Assembly (NCBI GenBank): GCA_039881045.1
Contig: JAYWVB010000018.1
Span: 248,001-312,000, forward strand
Direction: 5' to 3'
From: Chaetomium olivaceum
Lineage: Eukaryota > Ascomycota > Sordariomycetes > Sordariales > Chaetomiaceae
DNA: 64,000 bases
This document shows positions 55,601 through 64,000 of this stretch, piece by piece. The notes under the pieces were generated by a model. That model did not search any database and was not told where the DNA came from. It saw nothing but the letters and a program-made list of their open reading frames with translations. Made by a program: the position numbers and the translations under genes. The first letter of the stretch is position 1; each line of letters begins with the position of its first letter.

Positions 55601-56697
55601 AGCAGGAAGCTGTTGAAGGACGTTACGCCGGGGCTTCCCGACATCAGCTCCACATACGGCTCCTACTTAAATATGATTGTAAGGCCGTTTCTGTCAACGC
55701 TCCACCCGTGGCCCGCTGCTAATGTCTTGCAGGAGTCCGACATCGTCACCAAGCACTCCGACCGCCGGATCGAACAAAGGCTGGGCTTGCTACAGCAGGA
55801 ACTATCCATTATCGACTGGACGGTGGAGTTGCAGAGAAACATCCTTGACAAGATGTTGACTACGAGGGAGAGCGTGAGCAACAGTGTTGATGCTCAATTC
55901 AACGACGAGAATGGCAGGCGAACGGCTCCTCCATGGCCGTCTCACCGCCGAGCACCCCAACACCCCACAATGGCCGCCATGGCCGAGAACATCCTCGAGT
56001 CGAATGAGCCTTGTGGGTTCAGCTATTTGCTGCTTCGCGAGGGTCTCGACGAACTGGCCGTGAAGCGAAGCGATTTGAAACTGATGGGTGATCTAGTGAC
56101 CTATCTGACGGACACGGTAGGTTTAATGCTCTCCATCACGCTTCCGTCATCCTATCTTTCTCTATTCCAATCTTTCCTAATCCCAGCACGGTTTACCCCA
56201 GCGCAAACATAACTCACCCACTAACCCATTCCCTCCACCAACAGAACCGCAACAAAATAAACTACACCAAAGACCGCCAGGAGCGCGCCATCTACGCCTT
56301 CACCATCGTCACCGTCATCTTCCTCCCGCTCTCCGCCGTCGCCTCCATCTTTGGCATGAACTCGTCCGACGTACGCGACATGGACCTCGGACAGTGGGCC
56401 TACTGGGCCACCGCCCTGCCCGTAACGGCGATGGTTATGTTCTTGGGGCTTTTGTTTACTGGGGAGTTGCGGACTGTGAGGCGGTGGGTGGGGGAGTGGA
56501 TTGGGGGGTTTGGGGCTGGTAGTGGGGGCGGAGAAAAGAAGTGGAGGGGGAGGCATTATGATGATGTGTGGGGATGGGCCAAGGGGGATGGGAGGGTGGA
56601 GGTTGTTGAGGAGGGGTTTGTGGAGAATGATGAGTTGGGGGGTTTGAGGAGGGAGAGTTCGGGGGGTGAGGAGGAGGAGGAGGTGAGGGAGATTTGA
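52633..56697 (+). CDS. CorA-like membrane protein with GMN motif, multi-exon
   Basis: A long spliced gene starts at ATG 52633 (MSQYPQQH) and ends at the TGA at 56697. The first exon, to about 53407, encodes a charged, probably disordered N-terminal region. Later exons (about 53553-53975, 54045-54220, 54282-54426, 54590-55150, 55225-55678 and 55733-56115) encode a helical cytosolic part. The last, from about 56245, has two hydrophobic segments. Between them sits SIFGMNSSD: the GMN signature of the CorA metal-transporter superfamily, followed by the second helix YWATALPVTAMVMFLGLLF. Large fungal CorA-like proteins with long cytosolic N-termini are common; whether they move Mg2+ is mostly untested. 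Exon limits in 54.4-54.6 kb are uncertain: one frame there has two stops that I assume are intronic. A highly acidic, Gly-rich C-terminus follows the second helix. Confidence 0.75.
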
Positions 56698-58387
56698 GAA
56701 GAGCTGTTGATGGTTGGATATCACGGATGGTTAGATATCACGGCTGTCATGATTTCATGAAGAACCACGGTTCGTATCACCGTTGCTCGTCCTCAAGAAC
56801 GCTCGGGATTTTTGTTCGTCTTACCCCTGACCCCGAAGCCACTCGTTGAAGGTTAGGGAGGTATCTAACCAGATCCGGCTAGCGAGGAGAGCAGGCGAGT
56901 GATCAACCAAGTTCTCAACGCCTAAATGCAGCGACATATTCGTAGACGCAAGTACATTGTAATATTGGTGGTTTGATCAAGTCAATGGAAGTTAAAGTTA
57001 TTTACGTTGTAGAAGGCGATAAAAATGGAAATTGCCTTGTTGAATTGCATTCGGATGATAGCATTACCGAGGGTTTGGCAGGGCTAGGGTTAGGGTCTAA
57101 CCCCGTTTCTTGGTTGCGGTCAACTACCTACCCAGGTAGGTAGTTGCATTCGGAAGCTTTATATTAGCAGGTTCGTTATGCCATCAAACCTTCATAAATA
57201 GCAGTCCAGATATTATTGTAAAAACCTTAACTGTCCAGTTGTATTTGTCAGTTAGGCTGGCTGGTGAAGGGACTCGTTGTGAGTTGTGGGTGTGCGAGGG
57301 TTAGGTATGTCTAACTGCATTGCGTTAGAGTCCGTCCAAATATTGAAAATATTGGCAAGGAGTGGGAATCGTTACCTGAACCCTGACTGGAAGAAACCTC
57401 CGAATGCCTCGATGAGAGGAGCCTGACTCTCATGTCCCGTACATGGGACTTCTCCCGGCTGACAGGGGACCTATTACCGCTCGTCAACCCGTGTCTGTTC
57501 GCCAACGATTAACCTCAGTCACCTTAGCACGAGCCGCGATTACCTCCTGTCGCCAGGGCGAGACACTTAAAGTCGCTCTGTTGGTTGAACTAAAGGGCTG
57601 CGTTTCTGGCTGGCGTCAAGCGGTTCGCGCTGCACGCCACCGCGCTAGAAAATGCACGGTGAAGTGTTACCAAGTAGGGACATCTGGAAAAGACGACTCC
57701 TCAGCCGCGCTGTCCCCGAAACCCAAAACAAGTTCTCGATCTGCCAAGTCGACGTGCCTGTCAGCCGCAGCGGCCCTAGCCATTCTCGCCTGGTGTGACG
57801 GCACGGGGACCAAGCGCGGGGAAGGGGTGTGGCTCGACTATTGAAAGCTTGGCGGACTCCCGCTTCAGCCTCCCCCGTCTCATCTCCTTCTGCATGGGTA
57901 ATGGGATGGGATTCTGCGAGGTATCGGGGACATGTCCTGGTGATTCGGCAGAATGCCTGGCCAGTATTCCATTTAATATGGGCAGTTGGCCAAGACTGAC
58001 TCCGGCTGCTATTTTGGTGCTTCTACGACATACACAGTGTCGAAGTTACGACTCGGGAGTCCTTCAGCATGAAGGACCAAGCATGGCAGATGGTCTAGCT
58101 GCAAGCCACATGCACCTCCAGGCTTGGGGACAAGGTTTGGTACTTCGTGCACCCTGGGGGATGGCAAGGTAAGTATTTGACAAGGCCCGTTCCCGAGAAA
58201 GGTTTTCTTAGAATCTTTCTGGGAATTATGCTCTGTTATCTCCCGTCCGAGTTTCGGACACTCACTCATTTCTCCAACAAAACCCATAATTAACCCACGC
58301 GGTTCCATCCCCAACTGCAAAACACCGCCTCCCATTCTCAACAATGGAACAAGCCAAACCCCCCCCCCCCATATCTCACCCAGGGGC
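56698..58387. other. Intergenic region
   Basis: No gene is supported. A perfect 11-bp inverted repeat with a 4-nt spacer lies at 57121-57146. TAGGGTTAGGG at 57089-57099 belongs to a short hairpin rather than a telomere array. A C-run at 58359-58371 precedes the MARVEL gene. Confidence 0.5.
57121..57146. repeat. Perfect inverted repeat, CAACTACCTAC - CCAG - GTAGGTAGTTG
   Basis: Two 11-bp arms around a 4-nt spacer could form a hairpin. CCTAGG/GGTAGG-rich palindromes recur in intergenic DNA of this window. Function unknown. Confidence 0.8.
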
Positions 58388-59173
58388 ATGTGGGCCACCA
58401 AGCTCGCCTTCCGCGTCATCCAGTTCGCACTCGCTATCGCCATCATCGGTTGTGTCGGCTCCCTTCTCTCCACCGGCGTCTGGAGCGTCTTTACTCTTAT
58501 CGTCATCACACCTCAGGTCAGCCCCCTCCCGTTCCCATGGACCCCTTTTATCCCCTTGGATCTCTACGAGACCCACCGCAACCCCACTGACTCTTTGTCG
58601 TGGTCAACAGGCCGCCGTCTCCGCGATCTGGTCCCTGGCCGAAGGCATCTGCATCCTCGCCCGTGGCGGCCGCCGCGGCATCCACCCGGGGGCCAATGTC
58701 GCGCTCGACCTGCTGCTGTGGCTGGGCTTGGTGGCCGGCACCGTTTTCTATGGCTGTTTGGAATTGCCACGGCGCTGACGGTGAGCTCGTCGTCGTATTG
58801 GCTGGATGACTTCAACCGCGACTTTGGTGATGACGGGTATGAGAGCGTGGGGGAGGAGATTCTGAGGGTTGCGGCTATGGGGCAGGCGTTGATTGGATTG
58901 GCGGCGACTTTGACGTGAGTTTCCCTGCTTGTTTATTTTGGTTAGAGACTGGTGGTTGGAGCTAACTTGTTGTCGCTGGCTAGGATCCTTCACTTCACGA
59001 CGTTCGTTATCGCTTGTGTCGAGTGTAGCAAGCGGAACCAGGCCAGCAGCGTAGTTTATGTGAATACCACCCATTACGCTCAAGGCCCCCAGTACGGCTA
59101 CAATGGGCAGCCCATGGAATACGCCCCGGCGGCGCCCGCTCCGGCCTATCAGCATGGTGGTATGAAGGCTTAG
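58388..59173 (+). CDS. MARVEL-type four-helix membrane protein, one frame break
   Basis: Exons 58388-58516, 58611-58914 and 58984-59173 join at GT-AG introns to about 207 residues if one missing base near 58750-58760 is allowed. The start MWATKLAFRVIQFALAIAII opens the first of four hydrophobic helices. The second lies in AIWSLAEGICILA, the third in LLLWLGLVAGTVFYG and the fourth in ILHFTTFVIACVEC. The loop between helices 3 and 4 contains SSYWLDDFNRD. A Tyr/Pro/Ala/Gly-rich tail ends the protein. This is the usual layout of fungal MARVEL-domain proteins of the plasma membrane or secretory vesicles. The frame changes inside the third helix region without any plausible intron, so either the gene is damaged or a base is missing from the sequence. 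Confidence 0.75.
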
Positions 59174-59441
59174 GAGACTGGACATGAATGAGTAAACAAA
59201 AGGGTTTGAAGATGTGCATACGATGTTGTGTTGGACTATTTTGGCGTTTCCATTCCGGCAACGGGAGAGTGATGCTGTTAGTGTCTGGGACAGGACGAGG
59301 ACATGACAAGGACCACCAAAAATAATCTCACATATGTACCGGCGTTATACGAGCAGCCGAAGATGAAGCTATTTACACGAATCCATCACCCACCATCCAC
59401 CTGTGCTAGCTCCATCGCCCGTGATATGCACCACCCATTAC

Positions 59442-60524
59442 TTAGTTAAGGCATTGCGAGTACCACTGGTTTGAAGCCTTGCACGACCCCTGAGAGCAAC
59501 ACTTCGGGCCTTGCCATCCATCACCACCACATTGCCCCCACAAAGGAGAGCAGTCACCACCACCACCATTACCGCCAGTCGGCTGAGGGGTAGATGAAGT
59601 CGTCGGGGTGCCGCCACCGCCGGTACCCTCGCCAATCGGGGTCACATTGATCTTGTCCAGGTCCGCCGACACAACCGACCACCCATCATTCCTCGCTCCA
59701 CTGCCCGTCAGATACGCCGAAGCCGACGTATCGCCTCGCAAGATCCACTTCACCCAGTTGGCCCCGATGACACCAAACTTTCCACCATTGAAATCGGTAT
59801 AAGTTCCACCGTGGCCAACGTTCAAGTTACCCTTCCACTTGGGCACTCCAGACTGCATAGCATTGTAATCGCGCTCGCCGTTCTGGTATGCGATATCGCT
59901 CGGTCCACCCAGGAAGAAGAACACGGGCTTGCGGAAGTCCCGAGCCGAAGTGTAGTTGGTCAACAGACCCGAGTTCCAAATACCGACGCTCTGCACGCGG
60001 GGGTCCCAGATCTGGGCGTACGCCTCCACACCACCGCAGCTCCACCCGGCGGCGGTGATGCGCGAGGCGTCGATATTGGCCCAGGCGCCCGACCCGGCGT
60101 TGCGCGTGATGAAGTCGATCGACTGCCTCATCATGTCGGCCGTGGTGCTGCCACCGCCGCCGGGGGTGCCGCTCGCGATGACCAGGACGCCGTACGAGGC
60201 GAGCGGTGTGGGAAGGGGGCCTGGCCGGTGGCATCGGCTGAGCAGCCGCCGTTGCCCCAGAGGAGGACGGGGAGCTTGGCGTTGGAGGGGATCGTCTTGG
60301 GTGCGTAGAAGGTGTGTCCGCCGAAGGCGTTGCTTGTGTAGTAGCCCTGTAGGGGGTATGGTTAGCAGTGTTTGGTATGGCTACATGCCAGTTGAGTTGT
60401 GGTGATGAGTGCATACCGCTGGCGCAAACGGACCATTGCCAACACTGGATTGACGCTCCTCCAGCGAGACGGGGCTGGCGGATAGTTGACCCGCCAGAAC
60501 CAAAGCAGGTAATAAAAACTTCAT
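59442..60524 (-). CDS. Secreted alpha/beta-hydrolase with C-terminal CBM1, one frame break
   Basis: Two exons, 60524-60417 and 60346-59442, are separated by a 70-nt GT-AG intron. Together they give about 337 residues once one base missing near 60210-60212 (a CCC/GGG run) is allowed for. The first exon encodes a signal peptide (MKFLLPALVLAGQLSASPV). The catalytic domain has LLWGNGGCS, a probable oxyanion region, and the nucleophile elbow AGWSCGGVEA (G-x-S-x-G). A likely acidic residue follows in GGPSDIAYQNGE, with a likely His in VGHGGTYTD. A Thr/Pro/Gly linker leads to a fungal cellulose-binding module CBM1: WGQCGGDGWQGPKCC and SNQWYSQCLN. The CBM1 targets the enzyme to cellulose, so an esterase acting on plant cell-wall polymers is likely. 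The exact reaction is not evident. Confidence 0.85.
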
Positions 60525-61370
60525 CTCTGCGTTGTCCTTGGTACAGTTGGGTTAAAATATGGCTCGACGATGACTGCTGTTGTCCAAGGTAAGCATCCGA
60601 GCATCTAGGGGACTGTGGCCCTCTAAGTACCCTTGAAGACTTCTTATACTCCCAGTACGTTGCCCGGCTGCTCCAGTGGACAAATGAGCCGGAACCCCAG
60701 GAAAGCCATCTCCGTTCTCCTCTTCTAGTAAAGCGCCTATTCTTGTCTCTATTGGGAAGACCTTGCGACTTGGGACCCAAAGATCTGGGCGGGATCGATT
60801 ACCCACAGATCGTAACTCTGTATCTCGGTAGCCCGGTACCCGGTACCAGATTGGGTCTGTGTTTCCCTGCCCTGGACAGGATGAGAACATAATACAAACC
60901 AATCACGGATCCTTTGTGGATGCTTATTCTCACTGCCGGTATCCACTGCCGATGTTGGCAGTGGCCAATAACCCGAAGCAATGTCAGTCTTTGGAGCCCA
61001 AAAATGCTCCGGTTGGGGCGCCTAGTCGACGGGCCGCATGTGACGAACGGTGGTCAAAGCAACGGGGCGTGAAGGGAATGGAATTAGGCTATTATGAGAC
61101 CCTTTGGTGTGCACTGTAACTTGCGGTTCCATCGCTTGATCTCGATTCGACTTGGCGGTTCCCTTGCCCGTGACTCGTCTTGGCCCTCAGTTACATTTTA
61201 ACCCATACTATGTCTCGAAGCTCCGGCCTCGATTAGGTACATTCCGATTTTGGTTCATTATGGCTATGTCGCATAATTCCTTTCCTATAATCACGGACAA
61301 CTCTTATGACAGCGAGCAAGCACAGTCTTGGCTCACTATTGCCAAGAAGGTCCTGGCTTTGAAGGGCATT
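60525..61370. other. Intergenic between CBM1 hydrolase and F-box gene
   Basis: Presumed promoter of the hydrolase on the left and 3' end of the F-box gene on the right. No gene, RNA or repeat is recognised. Confidence 0.5.
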
Positions 61371-62760
61371 TCAAGGTGAACATGCACCTTCCGCATCATC
61401 CAGCGGGGGGTACGTTATCCGGCTCGTATCATCTTTACTCCAATAACCCTTGCCCCCTTTCTCCCAGAACTTGGACCTCTCGTTAAACGACTCCATCATG
61501 TCCTCATACTCTGCCGAGGTGTAACCACGCTCGACGCCCGGGTCTTCTCCAAGTCCGCCTGGATGATTCCGCAACCGGTCCTCGTCCCAAAATACGTAGG
61601 CACGCTCGCGTCGCCAAGCGGTTTCGCTGAAAGCGCACGAATCGCCCAGCCACCGGTCCGCGTTGGCTTCACGCCATGCTTTATAAGGACCCCGTTCGGT
61701 GTCTTCCTCCTGGGTCCGGTCACCGTCGCGTTGCGCAATAGCATATAGCTCGGCGTCAGAATACCCTGCCAGCTTTCTGCTGTCATAGTTGCGCTCATCT
61801 ATCACCTCCTGTAAGGCCTCGGGCAAGTTGATTTGACTCTCAGAGATCCCCGCGGTGGCGTGTAGTAGACTGTGCTTGGCATCATAACTATCGGCGATCG
61901 TCAAATTATAAACAAACTCAACGCCGTGAGACAACTAAAGTAGAGGCGGTCGTTATTAGCAGGGGTAGAGACGGATGCAAATTAGCACTGACCCAGTGTT
62001 GTTTCCATGGATTATCCGCCCCAGTCGCAATGTAATCTAGTCCCATTACCCCAAAATCGATATCATGAGCGAGGACATCGACAGAAGCTGTTGTCAGACG
62101 ACGTTAGTCTCGGACCGGACCATTCTAGCTCTTGCTGTACCCGCCTTGCTACTCACCTTTGGCGAAGCTTCCTTCCAAGTACTCGGAGGCGGAAGCGAGT
62201 TGCTCGTTCTCCCAAAGGTGGTGCCTCCAAAAGAACCAAGGGTTCATGGTGTCCTCGAAGCCGGGGTCTCGAAAGAGGATGTAGAACAACTCAATCCGGT
62301 AGAAGGCACGACAAAAGCGAAAATACTCGGTGGGCGATAAGGCAACGCTTCCCGTTGTTGAGGGGGAAATGCGCTGCCAGGCGCTGGTCGCAAAGCCGGT
62401 TGCAAAAGAGTGGATGACGTCGTGGGTGCGGGCCATGTGCCGCAAGATGCGCACTGGAAAGGCAGATACACGCGCCATGAGACGGGTGGGAAAACGGTAG
62501 AACTCATCAAGCAAGCCGACGACGGAGCTGGCTACGAGGGGGCGGGGCAAACGCCATGCCTCCATCACGGCAACTGCATACGGAAGGAGGGCCGGGGTGA
62601 TTTGATGGCGGAGGATCGAGGCTTCCACGCCATGGCTCTCCTTGAAGGATGTTGAGAAATGCCGGCAGGCAAGTAAGGCCGGGGGGAGAAACCGGAGATG
62701 GTCAAGGCTCCCCAGAATCGCGGCTACCATCTCGCAGGGGAGGTCTGTGATGGAAGGCAT
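61371..62760 (-). CDS. F-box protein
   Basis: Three exons, 62760-62157, 62087-61993 and 61934-61371, join at GT-AG introns (69 and 58 nt) to 420 residues. The N-terminus MPSITDLPCEMVAAILGSLDHLRFLPPALLACRHF is an F-box: the LP motif, the hydrophobic ILGSL and the spaced ACRHF fit the Skp1-binding helix bundle. The remaining 370 residues have no repeat I recognise and contain Trp- and Tyr-rich segments such as NPWFFWRHHLWE. F-box proteins select substrates for SCF ubiquitin ligases; the target is unknown. A highly charged C-terminal third (QRDGDRTQEEDTERG) follows. The start is the first ATG, with no competing upstream frame. Confidence 0.8.
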
Positions 62761-63099
62761 TGTGGTCCTTGATATGCGGGTATGGAGTGTTTGTCGAGTG
62801 TGAACGAAGAATTGGAGAAGACAAGACAGACGATCGAGAGTGGGGGGCGGTAAGAAGTGGGGGGCGGAAAGAAGTGGGCCGCAGCACCACGGCGCTTACA
62901 GCTCGCGGACGACTCGTTGCCAACGAGTCCTTGGTGACGACGAGGCACAGTGGAAGGATAGGACAGGCCTTATTAGACCATGCAGCTCGGTTTGTCAGTA
63001 ACAAGGCAAGCGAGACGAAACGAACCCTTGTGTAGCCATGGCAAACTAACATCAGCTTCCCGCCACAGACCACGAATCAGCAAACGCTGCGCGGCGGGG
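62761..63099. other. Promoter side of F-box gene
   Basis: No gene is recognised. A nearly repeated GTGGGGGGCGG(T/A)AAGAAGTGG(G) motif stands in tandem at about 62840-62880. Confidence 0.5.
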
Positions 63100-63315
63100 T
63101 GTCAGAATACGGGATTCACTAGTCCAATCAGGCAATCAAGTATGGTTGTTTTCAGCGCTTGTTGCGGTGCTTGTTTTATTGTTGTTGTTCGTGTCTTCTC
63201 CGATCCCGACATGTGGGTCCCCTCCGGGTTTTACCCGTCGAGATGAGGGGTGGTGGTTAAGCTAAACATGCCCCGTTTACTTCATATCCGAAGCCTCCAC
63301 CCCGATATTCTGACA
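63100..63315. mobile_element. Solo LTR of a retrotransposon
   Basis: A 216-bp segment begins TGTCAGAATA and ends TATTCTGACA, a 10-bp terminal inverted repeat with the TG...CA ends of retroviral-type LTRs. It is flanked on both sides by the same 5 bp, CGGGG (63095-63099 and 63316-63320), the target duplication left by an integrase. There is no internal retroelement sequence, so this is a solo LTR left after recombination between two LTRs. Confidence 0.88.
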
Positions 63316-63320
63316 CGGGG

Positions 63321-64000
63321 GAGGGGAGGCAGCATTTAGTTCTCGCTTGCTTGTTGCATTTTGCTACTACCTTAGATAGTATCGCATCTCGCATCCACCT
63401 TTCTATCTCCATTTGTTTGTTGTGTTTTGCTTCTATCGCATTTCGTGTTGACCTTACTCTTGGTTGTTTATTATGTTTTGCCGGAATCTCCATTGTTAAT
63501 ATTGACGTACGAGTGTGTGGTTCCAGATTACGTCCCAGTTTATTTACCTAGGTAGCTATGTAGCACTTGAATTGTGGTATCGAGGATGAGCCTTTAAAGC
63601 AGATAATATGCTATACAAGTGACAGACTTTAGGTCTAGTGTGACTGGAGGGTCTGTCAGAAACACCTTTGATTCCTCATTCTTGCAGAGTTCTTTTGCTT
63701 TTGGTTTTGCCTCATGGCCGCAATGGATGTGTTGTGATACGACCAGGGCGTACACAGCCCACAGATAAGAGCTTGGTAATCAACGCAGTGATAGCGGGAC
63801 ATTCAACAAAACATCGAGTGTAGCCTTGCTTCACGTCCAACCTCGCATACCGGTGTCTCGGAGTGCCGTGTTGGAGAAAGATCTTGCCTTGATGCTCTGA
63901 GGCACAGGTGTCATGGCCAAACAATTATTGGCAGCCCCTAGAAACTCCTCATGGTAACTCTAACTCACCGCCAGAAAGCCACTGCCCTAGCTAATATTGT
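63321..64000. other. Right edge, no gene recognised
   Basis: Only short open frames are present. TTGTTTGTTGTGTTTTGCTTC-like phrases recur loosely at 63348-63480 (TTTTGCTAC, TTTTGCTTC, TTTTGCCGG), suggesting old decayed repeats. No clear termini. Confidence 0.45.

Noticed and set aside
57083..57110. Telomere-like GGGTTAGGG
   Set aside because: Only two units, and they fold with the following CTAACCCC as a short hairpin; not a telomere array.
1..64000. CRISPR arrays, bacterial operons, integrons
   Set aside because: Spliceosomal introns, an intron-bearing tRNA and fungal gene families show nuclear eukaryotic DNA; no regularly spaced direct repeats were seen.

Overview
The window reads as nuclear DNA of a filamentous ascomycete, most likely a Sordariomycete and plausibly Sordariales. 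Genes are dense and split by short GT-AG introns of about 46-104 nt. There is a dispersed single-copy 5S rRNA gene plus a 5S relic, an intron-containing tRNA-Asp, a fungal-type CBM1 domain, an ABCC transporter and a giant multimodular NRPS. The order is an inference; no species can be named from the sequence alone.

Layout, left to right. 0.5-2.2 kb: coiled-coil protein of unknown function (+), apparently frameshifted near its C-terminus. 2.3-3.8 kb: secreted FAD-linked oxidoreductase of the berberine-bridge type (-), with two 1-bp frame breaks. 4.69-6.55 kb: complete pogo/Fot1-type DNA transposon with perfect 47-bp terminal inverted repeats, a TA target duplication and an intact transposase. 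6.82-6.91 kb: tRNA-Asp(GTC) with a 12-nt intron. 7.2-8.2 kb: C2H2 zinc-finger protein (-). 8.4-14 kb: weakly supported genes, a frameshifted gene remnant and a WSC-domain relic. 14.1-15.3 kb: fucose-lectin-like beta-propeller (+). 15.6 kb: truncated 5S copy. 15.9-16.7 kb: three-exon small secreted cysteine-rich protein (-), which no single open frame reveals. 18.2-19.3 kb: SWIM plus RING zinc-finger protein (-). 19.8 kb: 5S rRNA. 20.2-25.7 kb: 17-exon ABCC (MRP-type) transporter (-). 29.2-51.9 kb: NRPS of about 7,510 residues (+). 52.6-56.7 kb: CorA-like membrane protein (+). 58.4-59.2 kb: MARVEL-type four-helix membrane protein (+). 59.4-60.5 kb: secreted alpha/beta-hydrolase with a C-terminal CBM1 (-). 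61.4-62.8 kb: F-box protein (-). 63.1-63.3 kb: solo LTR with a 5-bp target duplication.

The centrepiece is the NRPS and the ABCC transporter, which diverge from a shared 3.5-kb intergenic region. Domain order read from motifs is partial C - A1-T1-C1 - A2-T2-C2 - A3-T3-E1-C3 - A4-T4-E2-C4 - A5-T5-C5 - T6-C6 - serine-less T-like domain - Ser/Pro-rich tail. Five adenylation domains, two epimerisation domains and a terminal condensation domain with no thioesterase suggest a peptide of at least five residues, with D-residues at positions 3 and 4, released (probably cyclised) by the last C domain. The transporter is a natural candidate exporter. The FAD oxidase and the C2H2 protein lie more than 20 kb away, beyond unrelated genes, so their membership in a cluster is speculative.

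Single-base frame breaks recur in genes that otherwise look well conserved: two in the FAD oxidase, two in the NRPS, and one each in the MARVEL gene, the hydrolase and the first gene. Several lie in short homopolymers. Assembly error is therefore a serious alternative to pseudogenisation and should be settled before these genes are called broken.
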